Positions 16,903 through 25,441 of a DNA stretch of 64,000 nt are shown piece by piece. This DNA is from Candidatus Cacconaster stercorequi (lineage in GTDB: Bacteria; Bacillota; Clostridia; Oscillospirales; Oscillospiraceae): NCBI GenBank assembly GCA_018064925.1, contig JAGHUH010000021.1, forward strand, positions 1-64,000, in the 5' to 3' direction. Made by a program: the position numbers and the translations under genes. Each line of letters starts with the position of its first letter. Position 1 is the first letter of the stretch. The notes beneath the pieces are model-generated. The model was not told where the DNA came from and did not search any database. It saw only the letters and a program-made list of their open reading frames with translations.

Positions 16903-18477
16903 TTATGCGGCGGGGTGCATGGCGGCAAAGCAGTACACGCCCTGCCCGTCACCCAACAGGCCCTGCATGCCGTGGTTTGTCCGGACATACCGGGCGGTGA
17001 AGTACAGGGGCATCACGCTGCCGTCCTCCACCAGAAGCCGCTCGGCATCGCCGAGGTAGGCGTCCCGCGCCTCGGCGTGGGTGGTGACATTGGCCATGCG
17101 CAGCAGCGTATCATAGGCGGCAGAGTGGACATTGGCCCAGTTGCCGCTGTTGCCGCTGCGCCATGTGTTCAGATAGCCCACGGCATCGTTTCGGTCGCCC
17201 CGCACCGCGGTGAGCGCCATGGTGAACTCGCCCTTTTGCAGGTCACTTTGCAGCGCCTCCGCCGTTTCCGGCAGCAGCGTCACGGTGAGGCCCAGCTTCT
17301 GCTGCCACACCGTCTGCAACTCCTCCGCCAGCGCCTGCTGTGACTGCTCATAGCGCAGCGTCACCTTGCCCAGTGCTTTCAACGCCGCAGCGTCAAAGCC
17401 CGCCTGCGCCAGCAGTTCCCGGGCGGTCTGGCAGTTCTTTTCATAGTCTTCCGCCACCGTGTCGATGAGGGCACCGGAGGCGGTGCGGAAGTCCTCGCCC
17501 TGCGTATTGCAGATGCCCACGGGAATCAACCCGTCCGCCGCCACGCAATCAGCGCCGCACGCCTGCGCCGCGGCATGGCGGTCGATCACCAGCGACATGG
17601 CCTGATGCAGCGCCGGATCCGTGAGCTTCTTGGCCAGACGGTTGATCAGCAGCACCCCGGTTTCGGCATAGTACGCCGGCTGGGCACCCTCGTCCTGCCC
17701 CGCGGCAAGACCCGGCGCCACATCCCAATCGTCCTCACCGCACCGCGTCAGTGCCGCCTCCGCCCCGTCACAGAGCACCAGACGCAGCTCCGCCGCACGG
17801 ATGCGCGAGGCATCGTAGTAATCCGCCGCGGCGGTCAGGCGCAGCTCATCCGCCGTCTGCTCCGCCACACGGTAGGCGCCGTTGGTCAGCGTACTATCCT
17901 CACGCACCGGCATGGTGGCCGCCGCCGTACACACCACATGCAGGAAATAGGGGCACGGATGCGCCAGCACCACCTGCAGCGTGGTATCGTCCGGCGCGGT
18001 GACGGCCAGTTTTTTCCCCTCGCCCTTCCGGGCATCGGCGTAGCCGGACACCATATCCAGCAGCGATGCGTTGGGGGATTTGGTCTTGGGATCCACCAGA
18101 CGGCGCCATGCGTACACGAAGTCGCCGGCGGTGACGGCCTTGCCGTCCGACCACTTGGCATCGCTCCGCAGGGTGAAGGTATAGGTCACGGTGCCGTCGT
18201 CGTTGTCCTCGGTTTCGACACGCTTGGCCACGGCGCTCGCGGCGGCAACATTTCCCTCGCTGTCCGGCCAGAGCTTCATCAGATTGTCATAGAGGTGGCA
18301 CACCACGGTCTTTTCCGTGTCGGTGGTGACCATGGCGGGGTCCGGCACGGCGCAGACCTCCGACAGCACCGCCGTGACGGTCAGCGGCGTTTCCTCCTTC
18401 TGCCCGCAGCCGCCCAATACCGGCAGCAGCATCATCAGCGCCAGCAGCAGCGCCGTCAGTTTTTTCGGATATGTCAT
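16903..18477 (-). CDS. Oligopeptide-type ABC substrate-binding lipoprotein
   Basis: This 524-residue protein is of the OppA/family 5 solute-binding type, with a lipoprotein signal peptide (KKLTALLLALMMLLPVLGGC, lipid Cys at 24). Family features are LYDNLMKLWPDSEGNV, YTFTLRSDAKWSDGKAVTAGDFVYAWRR in two parts, and a C-terminal QQKLGLTVTL. No permease or ATPase genes are adjacent, so it must work with a transporter encoded elsewhere or act as a peptide sensor or chaperone. AAAGGAG precedes the ATG by nine bases. It is monocistronic. Confidence 0.9.
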   Translation of the reverse strand: MTYPKKLTALLLALMMLLPVLGGCGQKEETPLTVTAVLSEVCAVPDPAMVTTDTEKTVVCHLYDNLMKLWPDSEGNVAAASAVAKRVETEDNDDGTVTYTFTLRSDAKWSDGKAVTAGDFVYAWRRLVDPKTKSPNASLLDMVSGYADARKGEGKKLAVTAPDDTTLQVVLAHPCPYFLHVVCTAAATMPVREDSTLTNGAYRVAEQTADELRLTAAADYYDASRIRAAELRLVLCDGAEAALTRCGEDDWDVAPGLAAGQDEGAQPAYYAETGVLLINRLAKKLTDPALHQAMSLVIDRHAAAQACGADCVAADGLIPVGICNTQGEDFRTASGALIDTVAEDYEKNCQTARELLAQAGFDAAALKALGKVTLRYEQSQQALAEELQTVWQQKLGLTVTLLPETAEALQSDLQKGEFTMALTAVRGDRNDAVGYLNTWRSGNSGNWANVHSAAYDTLLRMANVTTHAEARDAYLGDAERLLVEDGSVMPLYFTARYVRTNHGMQGLLGDGQGVYCFAAMHPAA

Positions 18478-18514
18478 AGGAATACGCTCCTTTGCTCCGT
18501 TCTTTCACATATAC

Positions 18515-18543
18515 AGTATACAGGGAAACGGCGGCGTTGTAAA
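18515..18543 (-). promoter_or_regulatory. Promoter of the peptide-binding lipoprotein gene
   Basis: TTTACA (18543-18538), 17 bp and TATACT (18520-18515) on the minus strand, 38 bases before the start codon. Confidence 0.72.
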
Positions 18544-18560
18544 GTCGGCGGATGGCGGCA

Positions 18561-18598
18561 AAAAACGGAAGCCCCCGAAAAAGCGGGACTTCCGTTTT
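18561..18598 (-). terminator. Terminator of asd
   Basis: AAAACGGAAG and CTTCCGTTTT form the stem around CCCCCG...CGGG, with T runs on both sides. It sits between the asd stop and the lipoprotein promoter. Confidence 0.8.
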
Positions 18599-18604
18599 GT
18601 TTTT

Positions 18605-19606
18605 TTACTTCACCAGCAGTTCGGCGATCTGCACGGCGTTGGTGGCAGCGCCCTTGCGCACCTGATCACCGCAGCACCAGATATTCAGGCCGTTGTCACT
18701 GATGAGATCGTCACGGATGCGGCCCACGAACACCAGATCCTGATCGGAGGTATCCAGCGGCATGGGATACTGCTTTTGCGCCAGATCGTCCACCAGCTTG
18801 CAGCCGGGCGCGGCCGCAATCAGCTGGCGGGCACGCTCCACGCTGATCTTCTCCTTCGTGCGCACCACAATGCTGACGCTGTGGCTCCGCACCACCGGCA
18901 CACGGACGCAGGTGCAGCTGACCTTCAGCGCGGGCAGGTGCATGATCTTGCGGCCCTCGTTCTGCAGCTTCATCTCCTCGGAGGTATAACCCTCGAACGC
19001 CTCGCCGCCGATCTGGGGGATGACATTATAGGCGATCTGATACTGAAACACCTGCGGCTGGTAGCTCCTGCCCTCACGCAGGGCCTCCACCTCGGCCATC
19101 AGCTCCTTCGGGCCGCCGGCGCCTGCGCCGGAGGTGGCCTGATAGCTGGAGGCCACGATGGATTCGATGGGGCTGTCCTGATTCAGGGCGTTGATGGCCA
19201 CCAGCGACACGATGGTGGTGCAGTTGGGGTTGGAGATGATGCCCTTGTGCTTTTTGGCGTCCTCGGGGTTGATCTCCGGCACCACCAGAGGCACATCGGG
19301 ATGCAGACGGAAGGCGCTGGAGTTATCCACAAACACCGCGCCCGCTTTGACGATGGCGGGGGCAAACTTCTCGGCGATATCGTTCTCGGCGGCGCCCAGC
19401 ACGATATCCATGCCCGCAAAGGCCTCGTCACAGGCCAGCTCCACCACGACCTTTTCGCCGCGGAATTCATATTCTTTGCCCACGGAGCGCTCACTGGCCA
19501 GCAGATGCAGTTCGCTGACGGGGAAGTTCCGTTCTTCCAAAATCTTCATCATTTCCTGACCCACGGCACCCGTGGCCCCCAGGATCGCTACTTTATACTG
19601 TTTCAT
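18605..19606 (-). CDS. asd: Aspartate-semialdehyde dehydrogenase
   Basis: Asd reduces aspartyl phosphate to aspartate semialdehyde, the branch point to lysine/diaminopimelate, threonine and methionine. The 333-residue protein has the NADP motif ILGATGAVGQEMMKILEER, active-site Cys in SNPNCTT, and SSYQATSGAGAGGPKEL. GGAGG stands eight bases before the ATG. It lies downstream of lysC on the same strand, separated by a hairpin-rich 232-bp spacer that contains a terminator, so it may have its own promoter. Confidence 0.96.
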   Translation of the reverse strand: MKQYKVAILGATGAVGQEMMKILEERNFPVSELHLLASERSVGKEYEFRGEKVVVELACDEAFAGMDIVLGAAENDIAEKFAPAIVKAGAVFVDNSSAFRLHPDVPLVVPEINPEDAKKHKGIISNPNCTTIVSLVAINALNQDSPIESIVASSYQATSGAGAGGPKELMAEVEALREGRSYQPQVFQYQIAYNVIPQIGGEAFEGYTSEEMKLQNEGRKIMHLPALKVSCTCVRVPVVRSHSVSIVVRTKEKISVERARQLIAAAPGCKLVDDLAQKQYPMPLDTSDQDLVFVGRIRDDLISDNGLNIWCCGDQVRKGAATNAVQIAELLVK

Positions 19607-19838
19607 GGTGATTTCCTCCTATGTGAAAGTGTCATCATTTTTTCTTGCGGCAATGCAAAGCCTTATTTAAGTTTCGCGTCCGCAGACGCGAAAGAATTTC
19701 AATTATTTTTTCTCGCGGCTTGTACGTGAGAAAAAATACTTCTCGCGGAGCGAGCGTCGAATTGTCCGCCTTTGGCGGGCAACCGAGGCGCAGAGCGCAG
19801 CGCAGCTTTCTCAAAAAAGTGCCATGCACTTTTTTGAA
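19607..19838 (-). repeat. Hairpin-rich intergenic element between lysC and asd
   Basis: Within 232 bp there are at least four palindromic blocks: AAAAAAGTGC-ATG-GCACTTTTTT at 19814-19836, which is a terminator for lysC, GTCCGCC-TTT-GGCGGGC near 19769, a TTTTTTCTC...GAGAAAAAA block at 19709-19738, and TTTCGCGTC-CGCA-GACGCGAAA at 19671-19692. The middle part is rich in GCGAGC/GCGCAG words. Such mosaic intergenic elements tend to be repeated in a genome; a second copy is not present in this window. No coding frame fits. Confidence 0.6.
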
Positions 19839-21155
19839 TTATTTCACAAAGCTGTCATACAGCACCCGGATGGCGTTTTCAAAGTCGCGGTTGTCCACGC
19901 CCACGATGATGTTCAGCTCCTCCGGGCCCTGCGTGATCATGCGGATGTTGATGCCGTTCTCGCCCAGTACGGCGAAGATGCGGCCGGAGGTACCGGGCTT
20001 GTACACCATCTTCCGGCCCACTGCCGCCACGATGGCGATATGTTCCGTCACCTGAATGTCGTCGGGGCGGATCTCCTTTTGCAGGTCGCCCAGCATCGGA
20101 TACAGACACTGCGCCGTTTTCTCCGCGGACACCACCAACGACACCATGTCGATGCCGGAGGGGATGTACTCAATGCTGACGCCGTAGCGCTCCAAAATCT
20201 CCAAAATCTGGCGCAGGGTGCCCACTGTGGAGGACATTCCCGTCTTCATAATAGTGATGATGGTATAGTTCCTTCGTCCGGCGATGCCGGTGATGATACT
20301 CGAGCCGATATCCTCGCCCTCGGCAAAGCTCTCACGGATCATGGTGCCGGGATGGTCGGGCTGATTGGTATTGCGGATGTTCAGCGGGATATTCTTCTCA
20401 CGCACCGGGAAGATGGTGCCCTCATGCAGCACCTGCGCGCCGATGAAGCTCAACTCCCGCAGCTCGGAATAGGTGATGTGGCGGATGGGGGCGGGATCTT
20501 TGACGATCTTGGGGTCCGCCATCAGAAAGCCCGACACATCCGTCCAGTTTTCGTACACATCCGCGTCCAGCGCCGCCGCCGCCAGCGCACCGGTGATATC
20601 GCTGCCGCCCCGGGTGAAGGTGCGGATGGTGCCGTCGGGCATGGTGCCGTAAAAGCCGGGGATCACCACACGCCGTCCGGAGGCGGCACGGCGCAGCGCC
20701 TCGTAGCTTGCCTCCTGATCCACGGTGCCGTCCAGCTTAAAGCGCAGCCAGTGCGCCGCGTCCAGAAAGTCATAGCCCAGATACTCCGCCATCAGCTTGG
20801 CGGCAAAATACTCGCCCCGGGACACCAGTTCATCCTGCGAGATGCCTGCGTCCATCTTTTCCCGCAGAGCCGCCAGCTCACCCTCGATATCCTGCGTCAG
20901 GCCCAGCGCGTCACGGATGCCCACATAGCGATCCACCACCATCTGCCACACATTGTCGCAGCTGACGCCGTATTTCAGGTGCGCATGGCACAGATACAGC
21001 AAATCGGTAATCTTGTGGTCGTCCTTACACCGTTTTCCAGCGGCGGACACGATCACCACCCGCCGGCTGTCGTCCACCTCCACAATGGAGCGAACTTTGG
21101 CAAACTGCACGGCATCCGCCATGGAGGAGCCGCCGAATTTCAGCACTTTTAACAC
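19839..21155 (-). CDS. lysC: Aspartate kinase
   Basis: Aspartokinase phosphorylates aspartate, the first step to lysine, threonine and methionine. The 438-residue protein has the kinase motif VLKFGGSSMADA, FTRGGSDITGA, and two C-terminal ACT domains (TIITIMKTGMSS, IAIVAAVGRKMVYKPG), so it is a monofunctional, allosterically regulated enzyme. The best start is the GTG at 21155 (VLKVLKFGGSS) with GAGGG eight bases upstream; the next in-frame ATG upstream would lie in a stem-loop. It is divergent from thrC. Confidence 0.94.
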   Translation of the reverse strand: MLKVLKFGGSSMADAVQFAKVRSIVEVDDSRRVVIVSAAGKRCKDDHKITDLLYLCHAHLKYGVSCDNVWQMVVDRYVGIRDALGLTQDIEGELAALREKMDAGISQDELVSRGEYFAAKLMAEYLGYDFLDAAHWLRFKLDGTVDQEASYEALRRAASGRRVVIPGFYGTMPDGTIRTFTRGGSDITGALAAAALDADVYENWTDVSGFLMADPKIVKDPAPIRHITYSELRELSFIGAQVLHEGTIFPVREKNIPLNIRNTNQPDHPGTMIRESFAEGEDIGSSIITGIAGRRNYTIITIMKTGMSSTVGTLRQILEILERYGVSIEYIPSGIDMVSLVVSAEKTAQCLYPMLGDLQKEIRPDDIQVTEHIAIVAAVGRKMVYKPGTSGRIFAVLGENGINIRMITQGPEELNIIVGVDNRDFENAIRVLYDSFVK

Positions 21156-21175
21156 AATGCTTTCCCTCTCTTTTC

Positions 21176-21205
21176 TGCAAATGTTTCTTCTAAAGAACAT
21201 TTGCA
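21176..21205. promoter_or_regulatory. Inverted repeat upstream of lysC
   Basis: TGCAAATGTT and AACATTTGCA form a perfect 10-bp inverted repeat with a 10-base loop, 20 bases before the lysC start and inside its 5' leader. It could be an operator or a leader hairpin. No lysine riboswitch core or T-box motif is seen. Confidence 0.5.
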
Positions 21206-21232
21206 CCGCAATTGTCCACCAGATAAAAACAC

Positions 21233-21261
21233 TTGCTTTTTTATTGGCGACAGTGTATCAT
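21233..21261 (+). promoter_or_regulatory. Promoter of thrC-thrH
   Basis: TTGCTT (21233-21238), 17 bp and TATCAT (21256-21261). A leader of about 90 bases precedes thrC. Confidence 0.6.
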
Positions 21262-21354
21262 AGTCCCATGGAAATTGCAAGAGAAAGATTTTTCGACCTG
21301 CGGAATTTTTTTCGCTTTGCGTTTATCATTACCCAAGAGTGAGGAGAGATTTGT

Positions 21355-22830
21355 ATGATTTATCAGAGTACCCGCAGCCGTGAGCTGACCGTGACCTCCA
21401 CGCAGGCGGTACTGGAGGGTCTGGCATCGGACGGCGGATTGTATATCGCACCCTGCCCGGAAGATTTCGACTGGAAAGCGCTGCTGGACAAGGACGCCTG
21501 CACCATGTCCGCCGCCATTCTCAAGGCACTGCTGCCTGACTTCACCGACATGGACGAGCTGGTGCAAAAGGGCTATCAGGGCAAGTTCGCCGCCCCTGAC
21601 CTGACCCCCCTGGCCAAGGTGGGCGACCGCTATGTGCTGGAGCTGTTCCATGGCCCCACCGCCGCGTTCAAGGATGTGGCGCTGAGCCTGCTGCCGCGGC
21701 TCATTACCTCTGCCCAGCAGGTGGAGGGCATGAAGGGCGATGTGGTGATCCTCACCGCCACCTCCGGTGATACCGGCAAGGCGGCGCTGGAGGGCTTCCA
21801 CGATGTGCCCGGCACCAAGATCATCGTATTCTTCCCCGACGGCGGCGTGTCGGCGGTACAGCGGCTGCAAATGGTGACACAGGTGGGTGACAATGTGCAG
21901 GTCTGCGCCATCCGCGGCAACTTTGACGATGCCCAGACCGGCGTGAAGGAGACCTTCGCCGCCTGCGAGAAGATGCACTTGCCCGGCGGGGCGCACTTGA
22001 GCAGCGCCAACTCCATCAACATCGGCCGTCTGGCGCCGCAGGTGATGTACTATTTCAAGGCCTACGCCGATCTGGTGAAGGCAGGGCGCATCGCCGTGGG
22101 CGACAAGGTACATTTCGTGGTGCCCACCGGCAACTTCGGCGACATTCTGGCCGGATACTATGCCAAGTGTCTGGGTCTGCCCGTGGGCAAGCTGGTGTGC
22201 GCCAGCAACGCCAACGATGTGCTCACCGATTTCCTGCAAAGCGGCGTGTATGACCGCCGCCGTCCGTTCTATAAAACCACCTCCCCCTCCATGGATATTC
22301 TGGTGTCCAGCAATCTGGAGCGGATGCTGTATCTGCTCAGCGGCGGAGACGACGCCTACATCGCCGAGCTGATGGCACAGCTCAAGGAAACGGGACGCTA
22401 TCAGGTGAGCGAGGCGCTGTTTGCCCGCTTGCAGGAGGTGTTTGCCTGCGGCAAGTGCGGTGACGGTGACGCATCTGCCGCCATCGGCAGGGTGTGGCAG
22501 GAGGAACACTACCTGATGGACCCCCACACCGCCGTGGGCTGGCATGTGGCGGACGGCTTTATGGCAGCGCAGGATGACGAGGCGCCCGTGGTGGTGCTGT
22601 CCACCGCCTCCCCCTATAAGTTCTCCGGTGCGGTATTGGAAGCACTGGGCGAGGCACGCATGGACGACGAGTTCGCCATGATGCAGAAGCTCCACGAAAT
22701 CACCGGCGCACCGGTACCGGAAAATCTGGCCAAGCTGCAGCAGATGCCCGTGCTCCATGAGGATGTCATCGACAAGGAGCAGATCATGGACTATGTGCTG
22801 TCGCAGGTCAAGGCGTGGGAAGAAAAGTAA
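21355..22830 (+). CDS. thrC: Threonine synthase
   Basis: Threonine synthase converts O-phosphohomoserine to threonine with PLP. The 491-residue protein is of the longer, yeast/E. coli-like type: N-terminal MIYQSTRSRE, PLP lysine in FHGPTAAFKDVA, phosphate loop TATSGDTGKAALEGF, and VPTGNFGDILAGYYAK. GAGGAG stands eight bases before the ATG. thrH follows 38 bp downstream on the same transcript. Confidence 0.96.
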   Translation: MIYQSTRSRELTVTSTQAVLEGLASDGGLYIAPCPEDFDWKALLDKDACTMSAAILKALLPDFTDMDELVQKGYQGKFAAPDLTPLAKVGDRYVLELFHGPTAAFKDVALSLLPRLITSAQQVEGMKGDVVILTATSGDTGKAALEGFHDVPGTKIIVFFPDGGVSAVQRLQMVTQVGDNVQVCAIRGNFDDAQTGVKETFAACEKMHLPGGAHLSSANSINIGRLAPQVMYYFKAYADLVKAGRIAVGDKVHFVVPTGNFGDILAGYYAKCLGLPVGKLVCASNANDVLTDFLQSGVYDRRRPFYKTTSPSMDILVSSNLERMLYLLSGGDDAYIAELMAQLKETGRYQVSEALFARLQEVFACGKCGDGDASAAIGRVWQEEHYLMDPHTAVGWHVADGFMAAQDDEAPVVVLSTASPYKFSGAVLEALGEARMDDEFAMMQKLHEITGAPVPENLAKLQQMPVLHEDVIDKEQIMDYVLSQVKAWEEK

Positions 22831-22868
22831 ATCATAAATCAACAATATATCTTGCAGGAGGAAATCAC

Positions 22869-23468
22869 ATGAATATCGTATGTCTGGATATGGAAGGCGT
22901 TCTGGTCCCCGAAATCTGGATCGCATTTGCCGAGGAAAGCGGCATCCCTGAGCTCAAGCGCACCACCCGCGATGAGCCCGACTACAACAAGCTGATGAGC
23001 TGGCGTCTGGGCGTGCTGAAGGAGCACGGTCTGGGGCTGAAGGAAATTCAGGATGTCATCGCCAAGATCGACCCCCTGCCCGGCGCCAAGGAGTTCATGG
23101 ACGAGCTGCGCTCCATCACCCAGGTGGTGATCCTCAGCGATACCTTTGAGCAGTTCGCCGCCCCGCTGATGAAGAAGCTGGGAATGCCCTCCATCTTCTG
23201 CAACACATTGGAGGTGGCGGAAAACGGCGAGATCACCGGCTTCAAGATGCGCTGCGCCCACTCCAAGCTCACCACCGTGAAGGCACTGCAGTCCTGCGGC
23301 TTCGACACCATCGCCAGCGGCGACAGCTACAACGATCTGGAGATGATTCAGGCCAGCAAGGCCGGCTTCCTGTTCCGCACCACCGACAAGATTAAGGCGG
23401 ATTTCCCCCAGCTGCCCGCCTTTGAGGAATACGACGACCTGCTGGCCGCCATCAAGGCCGCGCTGTAA
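22869..23468 (+). CDS. thrH: ThrH-type phosphoserine phosphatase / homoserine phosphotransferase
   Basis: This 199-residue HAD-superfamily protein closely follows the Pseudomonas ThrH pattern: nucleophile motif CLDMEGVLVPEIWIAFAEESG, ARWRL-like MSWRLGVLKEHGL, motif II VVILSDTFEQF and motif III GDSYNDLEMI. ThrH can transfer phosphate from phosphoserine to homoserine, bypassing ThrB. Its place directly after thrC and the absence of thrB here suggest that it supplies phosphohomoserine. GGAGG is seven bases before the ATG. The activity is inferred from family and context. Confidence 0.9.
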   Translation: MNIVCLDMEGVLVPEIWIAFAEESGIPELKRTTRDEPDYNKLMSWRLGVLKEHGLGLKEIQDVIAKIDPLPGAKEFMDELRSITQVVILSDTFEQFAAPLMKKLGMPSIFCNTLEVAENGEITGFKMRCAHSKLTTVKALQSCGFDTIASGDSYNDLEMIQASKAGFLFRTTDKIKADFPQLPAFEEYDDLLAAIKAAL

Positions 23469-23533
23469 AAAAATGATTGTCAGGCGGCTATTGCGGCGTC
23501 ATCCGGAAGATTCTCTTATTCCGCGTAAAGCTT

Positions 23534-23571
23534 AAAAAAGGATGTGATCCCACGGGATCACATCCTTTTTT
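23534..23571 (+). terminator. Terminator of thrC-thrH
   Basis: AAAAAAGGATGTGATCC and GGATCACATCCTTTTTT form a 17-bp stem with a four-base loop. The 65 bp between thrH and the hairpin hold no gene. Confidence 0.88.
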
Positions 23572-23606
23572 ATGAAGAATTGTGGGAGGAATGCCGCGTC
23601 TGGCGA

Positions 23607-23855
23607 TCACGCCTCTCCGCCCTCAAACAGCGCATCTACGCTTACGCTCAACACATTGGCCAAGCCGCGCAGTTCCATGTCCGTTACGGTGCGCTGTCCG
23701 TCCTCGATGCGGGAGATGGAGCCGCGGCAGATATATATCGCCTCCGTTTCCAGCTTCTCTGACAGCGTCTGCTGGCTCATGCCCTTGGCGATCCGCAGGG
23801 CACGCACCTTGCGCCCGACAATATTTTTCCGCTCTCCGTCTACGATGCGCGCCAT
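23607..23855 (-). CDS. Xre-family transcriptional regulator
   Basis: This 82-residue single-domain Cro/C1 repressor has the helix-turn-helix in VRALRIAKGMSQQTLSEKLE...RGSISRIEDGQRTVTDMELRGLANVL. The ATG at 23855 is preceded by AAAGGAGG. Its promoter is bracketed by two copies of a 19-bp palindrome, so autoregulation is likely. No structural gene is obviously under its control: the right-hand neighbour is a helicase on the same strand that ends in a terminator. Confidence 0.87.
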   Translation of the reverse strand: MARIVDGERKNIVGRKVRALRIAKGMSQQTLSEKLETEAIYICRGSISRIEDGQRTVTDMELRGLANVLSVSVDALFEGGEA

Positions 23856-23870
23856 CCGCCGGCACCTCCT

Positions 23871-23937
23871 TTGTCTTGATTTAGGACATGATAAGGGTAT
23901 ACTGAAAAGCCGCAAGTTTTGTCCTGAAATAGGACAA
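23871..23937. promoter_or_regulatory. Two palindromic operators flanking the Xre promoter
   Basis: TTGTCTTGATTTAGGACAT (23871-23889) and TTGTCCTGAAATAGGACAA (23919-23937) share 15 of 19 positions; the second is a near-perfect inverted repeat (extended form GTTTTGTCCT...AGGACAAAAC). Their centres are 48 bp apart. Between them are promoter boxes in both directions: minus TTGCGG/TATCAT (23915-23888) for the Xre gene and plus TTGATT/TATACT (23876-23903). Confidence 0.7.
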
Positions 23938-24024
23938 AACAAGAAACTTTTTGTAAACAATGAGGATGCAAAAGAAAGCGGGCAGGATGAGAGAAGCATC
24001 TACACAACACCCCGGAAAACAGCA

Positions 24025-24050
24025 AAGGGACGACAGATTGTCGTCCCTTA
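24025..24050 (-). terminator. Terminator of the DEAD-box helicase gene
   Basis: AAGGGACGACA and TGTCGTCCCTT pair around ATT-type loop bases, close to the gene's stop codon. TTTGC follows on the minus strand. Confidence 0.75.
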
Positions 24051-24054
24051 TTGT

Positions 24055-25215
24055 TTACTTCTCCGTTTCCGTCACATGGCCCTCGTCATCCACCGTAGCG
24101 GGGATGATCTGGCTGCGGGTGTTGCGCTGAATGTCCGAAAGACGCATCCGGCTGGGGAAATCGCTCAAAAGCGAGTACGCCACGCCGTGACGCTTGGCAC
24201 GGCCCGTGCGCCCGATGCGGTGGATGTAATACTCGTTCTCCTCCGGCAGCTCATAGTTGAACACCGCGTCCACATCGTCCACATCAATGCCCCGGGATGC
24301 CACATCCGTGGCCACGAATACATGGAGCTTGCCCTCGCGGAACTGCTGCATCACCGCCTCGCGCTTGCGCTGGGGGATGTCGCCGTGGATGCACGCCGCG
24401 TCCAGTCCCCGCATCTGCAGAAATTTACAAAGCCGCTCGGTGCTGCCCTTGGTGTTGCAGAAGCAGATCACCCGGTCATAGCCCTCGGCGCGGATGATTT
24501 TGGCGATGGCATCCACCTTTTTGTCGCTGTCCACCGTGATGGCGTATTGCAGGATGTCCGGCTTATTCTCCTTTGTGGCCTGCACGGTGATCTCCTCCGG
24601 GTCGCGCTGATAGACCCACGAGATGTCCATGACCTCACGGGAGATGGTGGCGGAGAACATCCCCAGATTTTCCCGATGGGGGATCTTGTCCAGAATCCGG
24701 GTGACATCGTGGATGAAGCCCATATCCAGCATCCGGTCGGCCTCGTCCAGCACCACCGTTTTCACATCCTTCACCACCACGGTGCGGCGCTTCATATGGT
24801 CGCTCAAGCGGCCCGGCGTGGCCACCACGATCTGAGGCTTGCGCTTGAGGGCGTTGATCTGCTTCCCGATGGGCTGACCACCGTACAGGCACACCAGCCG
24901 CACCCCCTCGTGGCACACGGCGATATCGCGCATCTCGTCGGTGATCTGCATGGCAAGCTCACGGGTGGGCGCCAGAATGACCGCCTGCACCGCCTCGCTC
25001 TCCGGGTCGATGCGCTCGATGATGGGGATACCGAAGGCCATGGTCTTACCGGTGCCGGTGGGCGCCTTGGCGATGACATCTCTGCCCTCCATCATGGGGG
25101 GGATGCACCCGGCCTGCACGGGGGTGCTGATCGTATAGTGCTTATTGCGAACGGCGCGCAGGGTGGCCTCCGACAGGCCAAACTCCTCGAAACCCACGCC
25201 CTGTGTGAATTCCAT
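24055..25215 (-). CDS. DEAD-box ATP-dependent RNA helicase
   Basis: This 386-residue DEAD-box helicase has all core motifs: Q motif (FGLSEATLRAV...TPVQAGCIP), Walker A APTGTGKT, PTREL, TPGR, VLDEADRM, SAT, then helicase domain 2 with VATDVASRGIDV and HRIGRTGRAKRHG. It ends about 30 residues after motif VI and has no basic or RRM-like C-terminal RNA-binding extension, so it is a minimal form. Start 25215 has GAGG upstream at ten bases. It probably unwinds structured RNA in ribosome assembly or cold adaptation; the substrate is not visible. Confidence 0.93.
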   Translation of the reverse strand: MEFTQGVGFEEFGLSEATLRAVRNKHYTISTPVQAGCIPPMMEGRDVIAKAPTGTGKTMAFGIPIIERIDPESEAVQAVILAPTRELAMQITDEMRDIAVCHEGVRLVCLYGGQPIGKQINALKRKPQIVVATPGRLSDHMKRRTVVVKDVKTVVLDEADRMLDMGFIHDVTRILDKIPHRENLGMFSATISREVMDISWVYQRDPEEITVQATKENKPDILQYAITVDSDKKVDAIAKIIRAEGYDRVICFCNTKGSTERLCKFLQMRGLDAACIHGDIPQRKREAVMQQFREGKLHVFVATDVASRGIDVDDVDAVFNYELPEENEYYIHRIGRTGRAKRHGVAYSLLSDFPSRMRLSDIQRNTRSQIIPATVDDEGHVTETEK

Positions 25216-25319
25216 AGCGTTTTTCCTCGTTTTTCGTAAATTTCATTCGCTATTCAGTATACCACATCTGTCAAGACAGCACTTTTTTGCGTCTGCTGCG
25301 CTCCTCATGGCACAGGGGA

Positions 25320-25425
25320 ATGATGCAGATGCATACCCGCGATACCAACGATGCAAACGATACCAACTACAACTACAACTACAATCTCAACTACAACTAC
25401 AACAGCACGATGCACACGGATTTTT
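25320..25425. repeat. Low-complexity CAACTA-type hexamer tract
   Basis: Imperfect tandem hexamers ACAACT/CTACAA run from about 25364 to 25409, preceded by the direct repeat GATACCAAC. In one frame they encode alternating Asn-Tyr. The tract lies in a 370-bp spacer between the divergent-looking helicase start and the glgP terminator; no credible gene is present there. Confidence 0.6.
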
Positions 25426-25441
25426 GCCCCGTTTCCATGGG

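Noticed and set aside
23961..24060. Small peptide gene (MRMQKKAGRM...) right of the second Xre promoter
   Set aside because: No ribosome site, and the frame runs into the helicase terminator and coding region.
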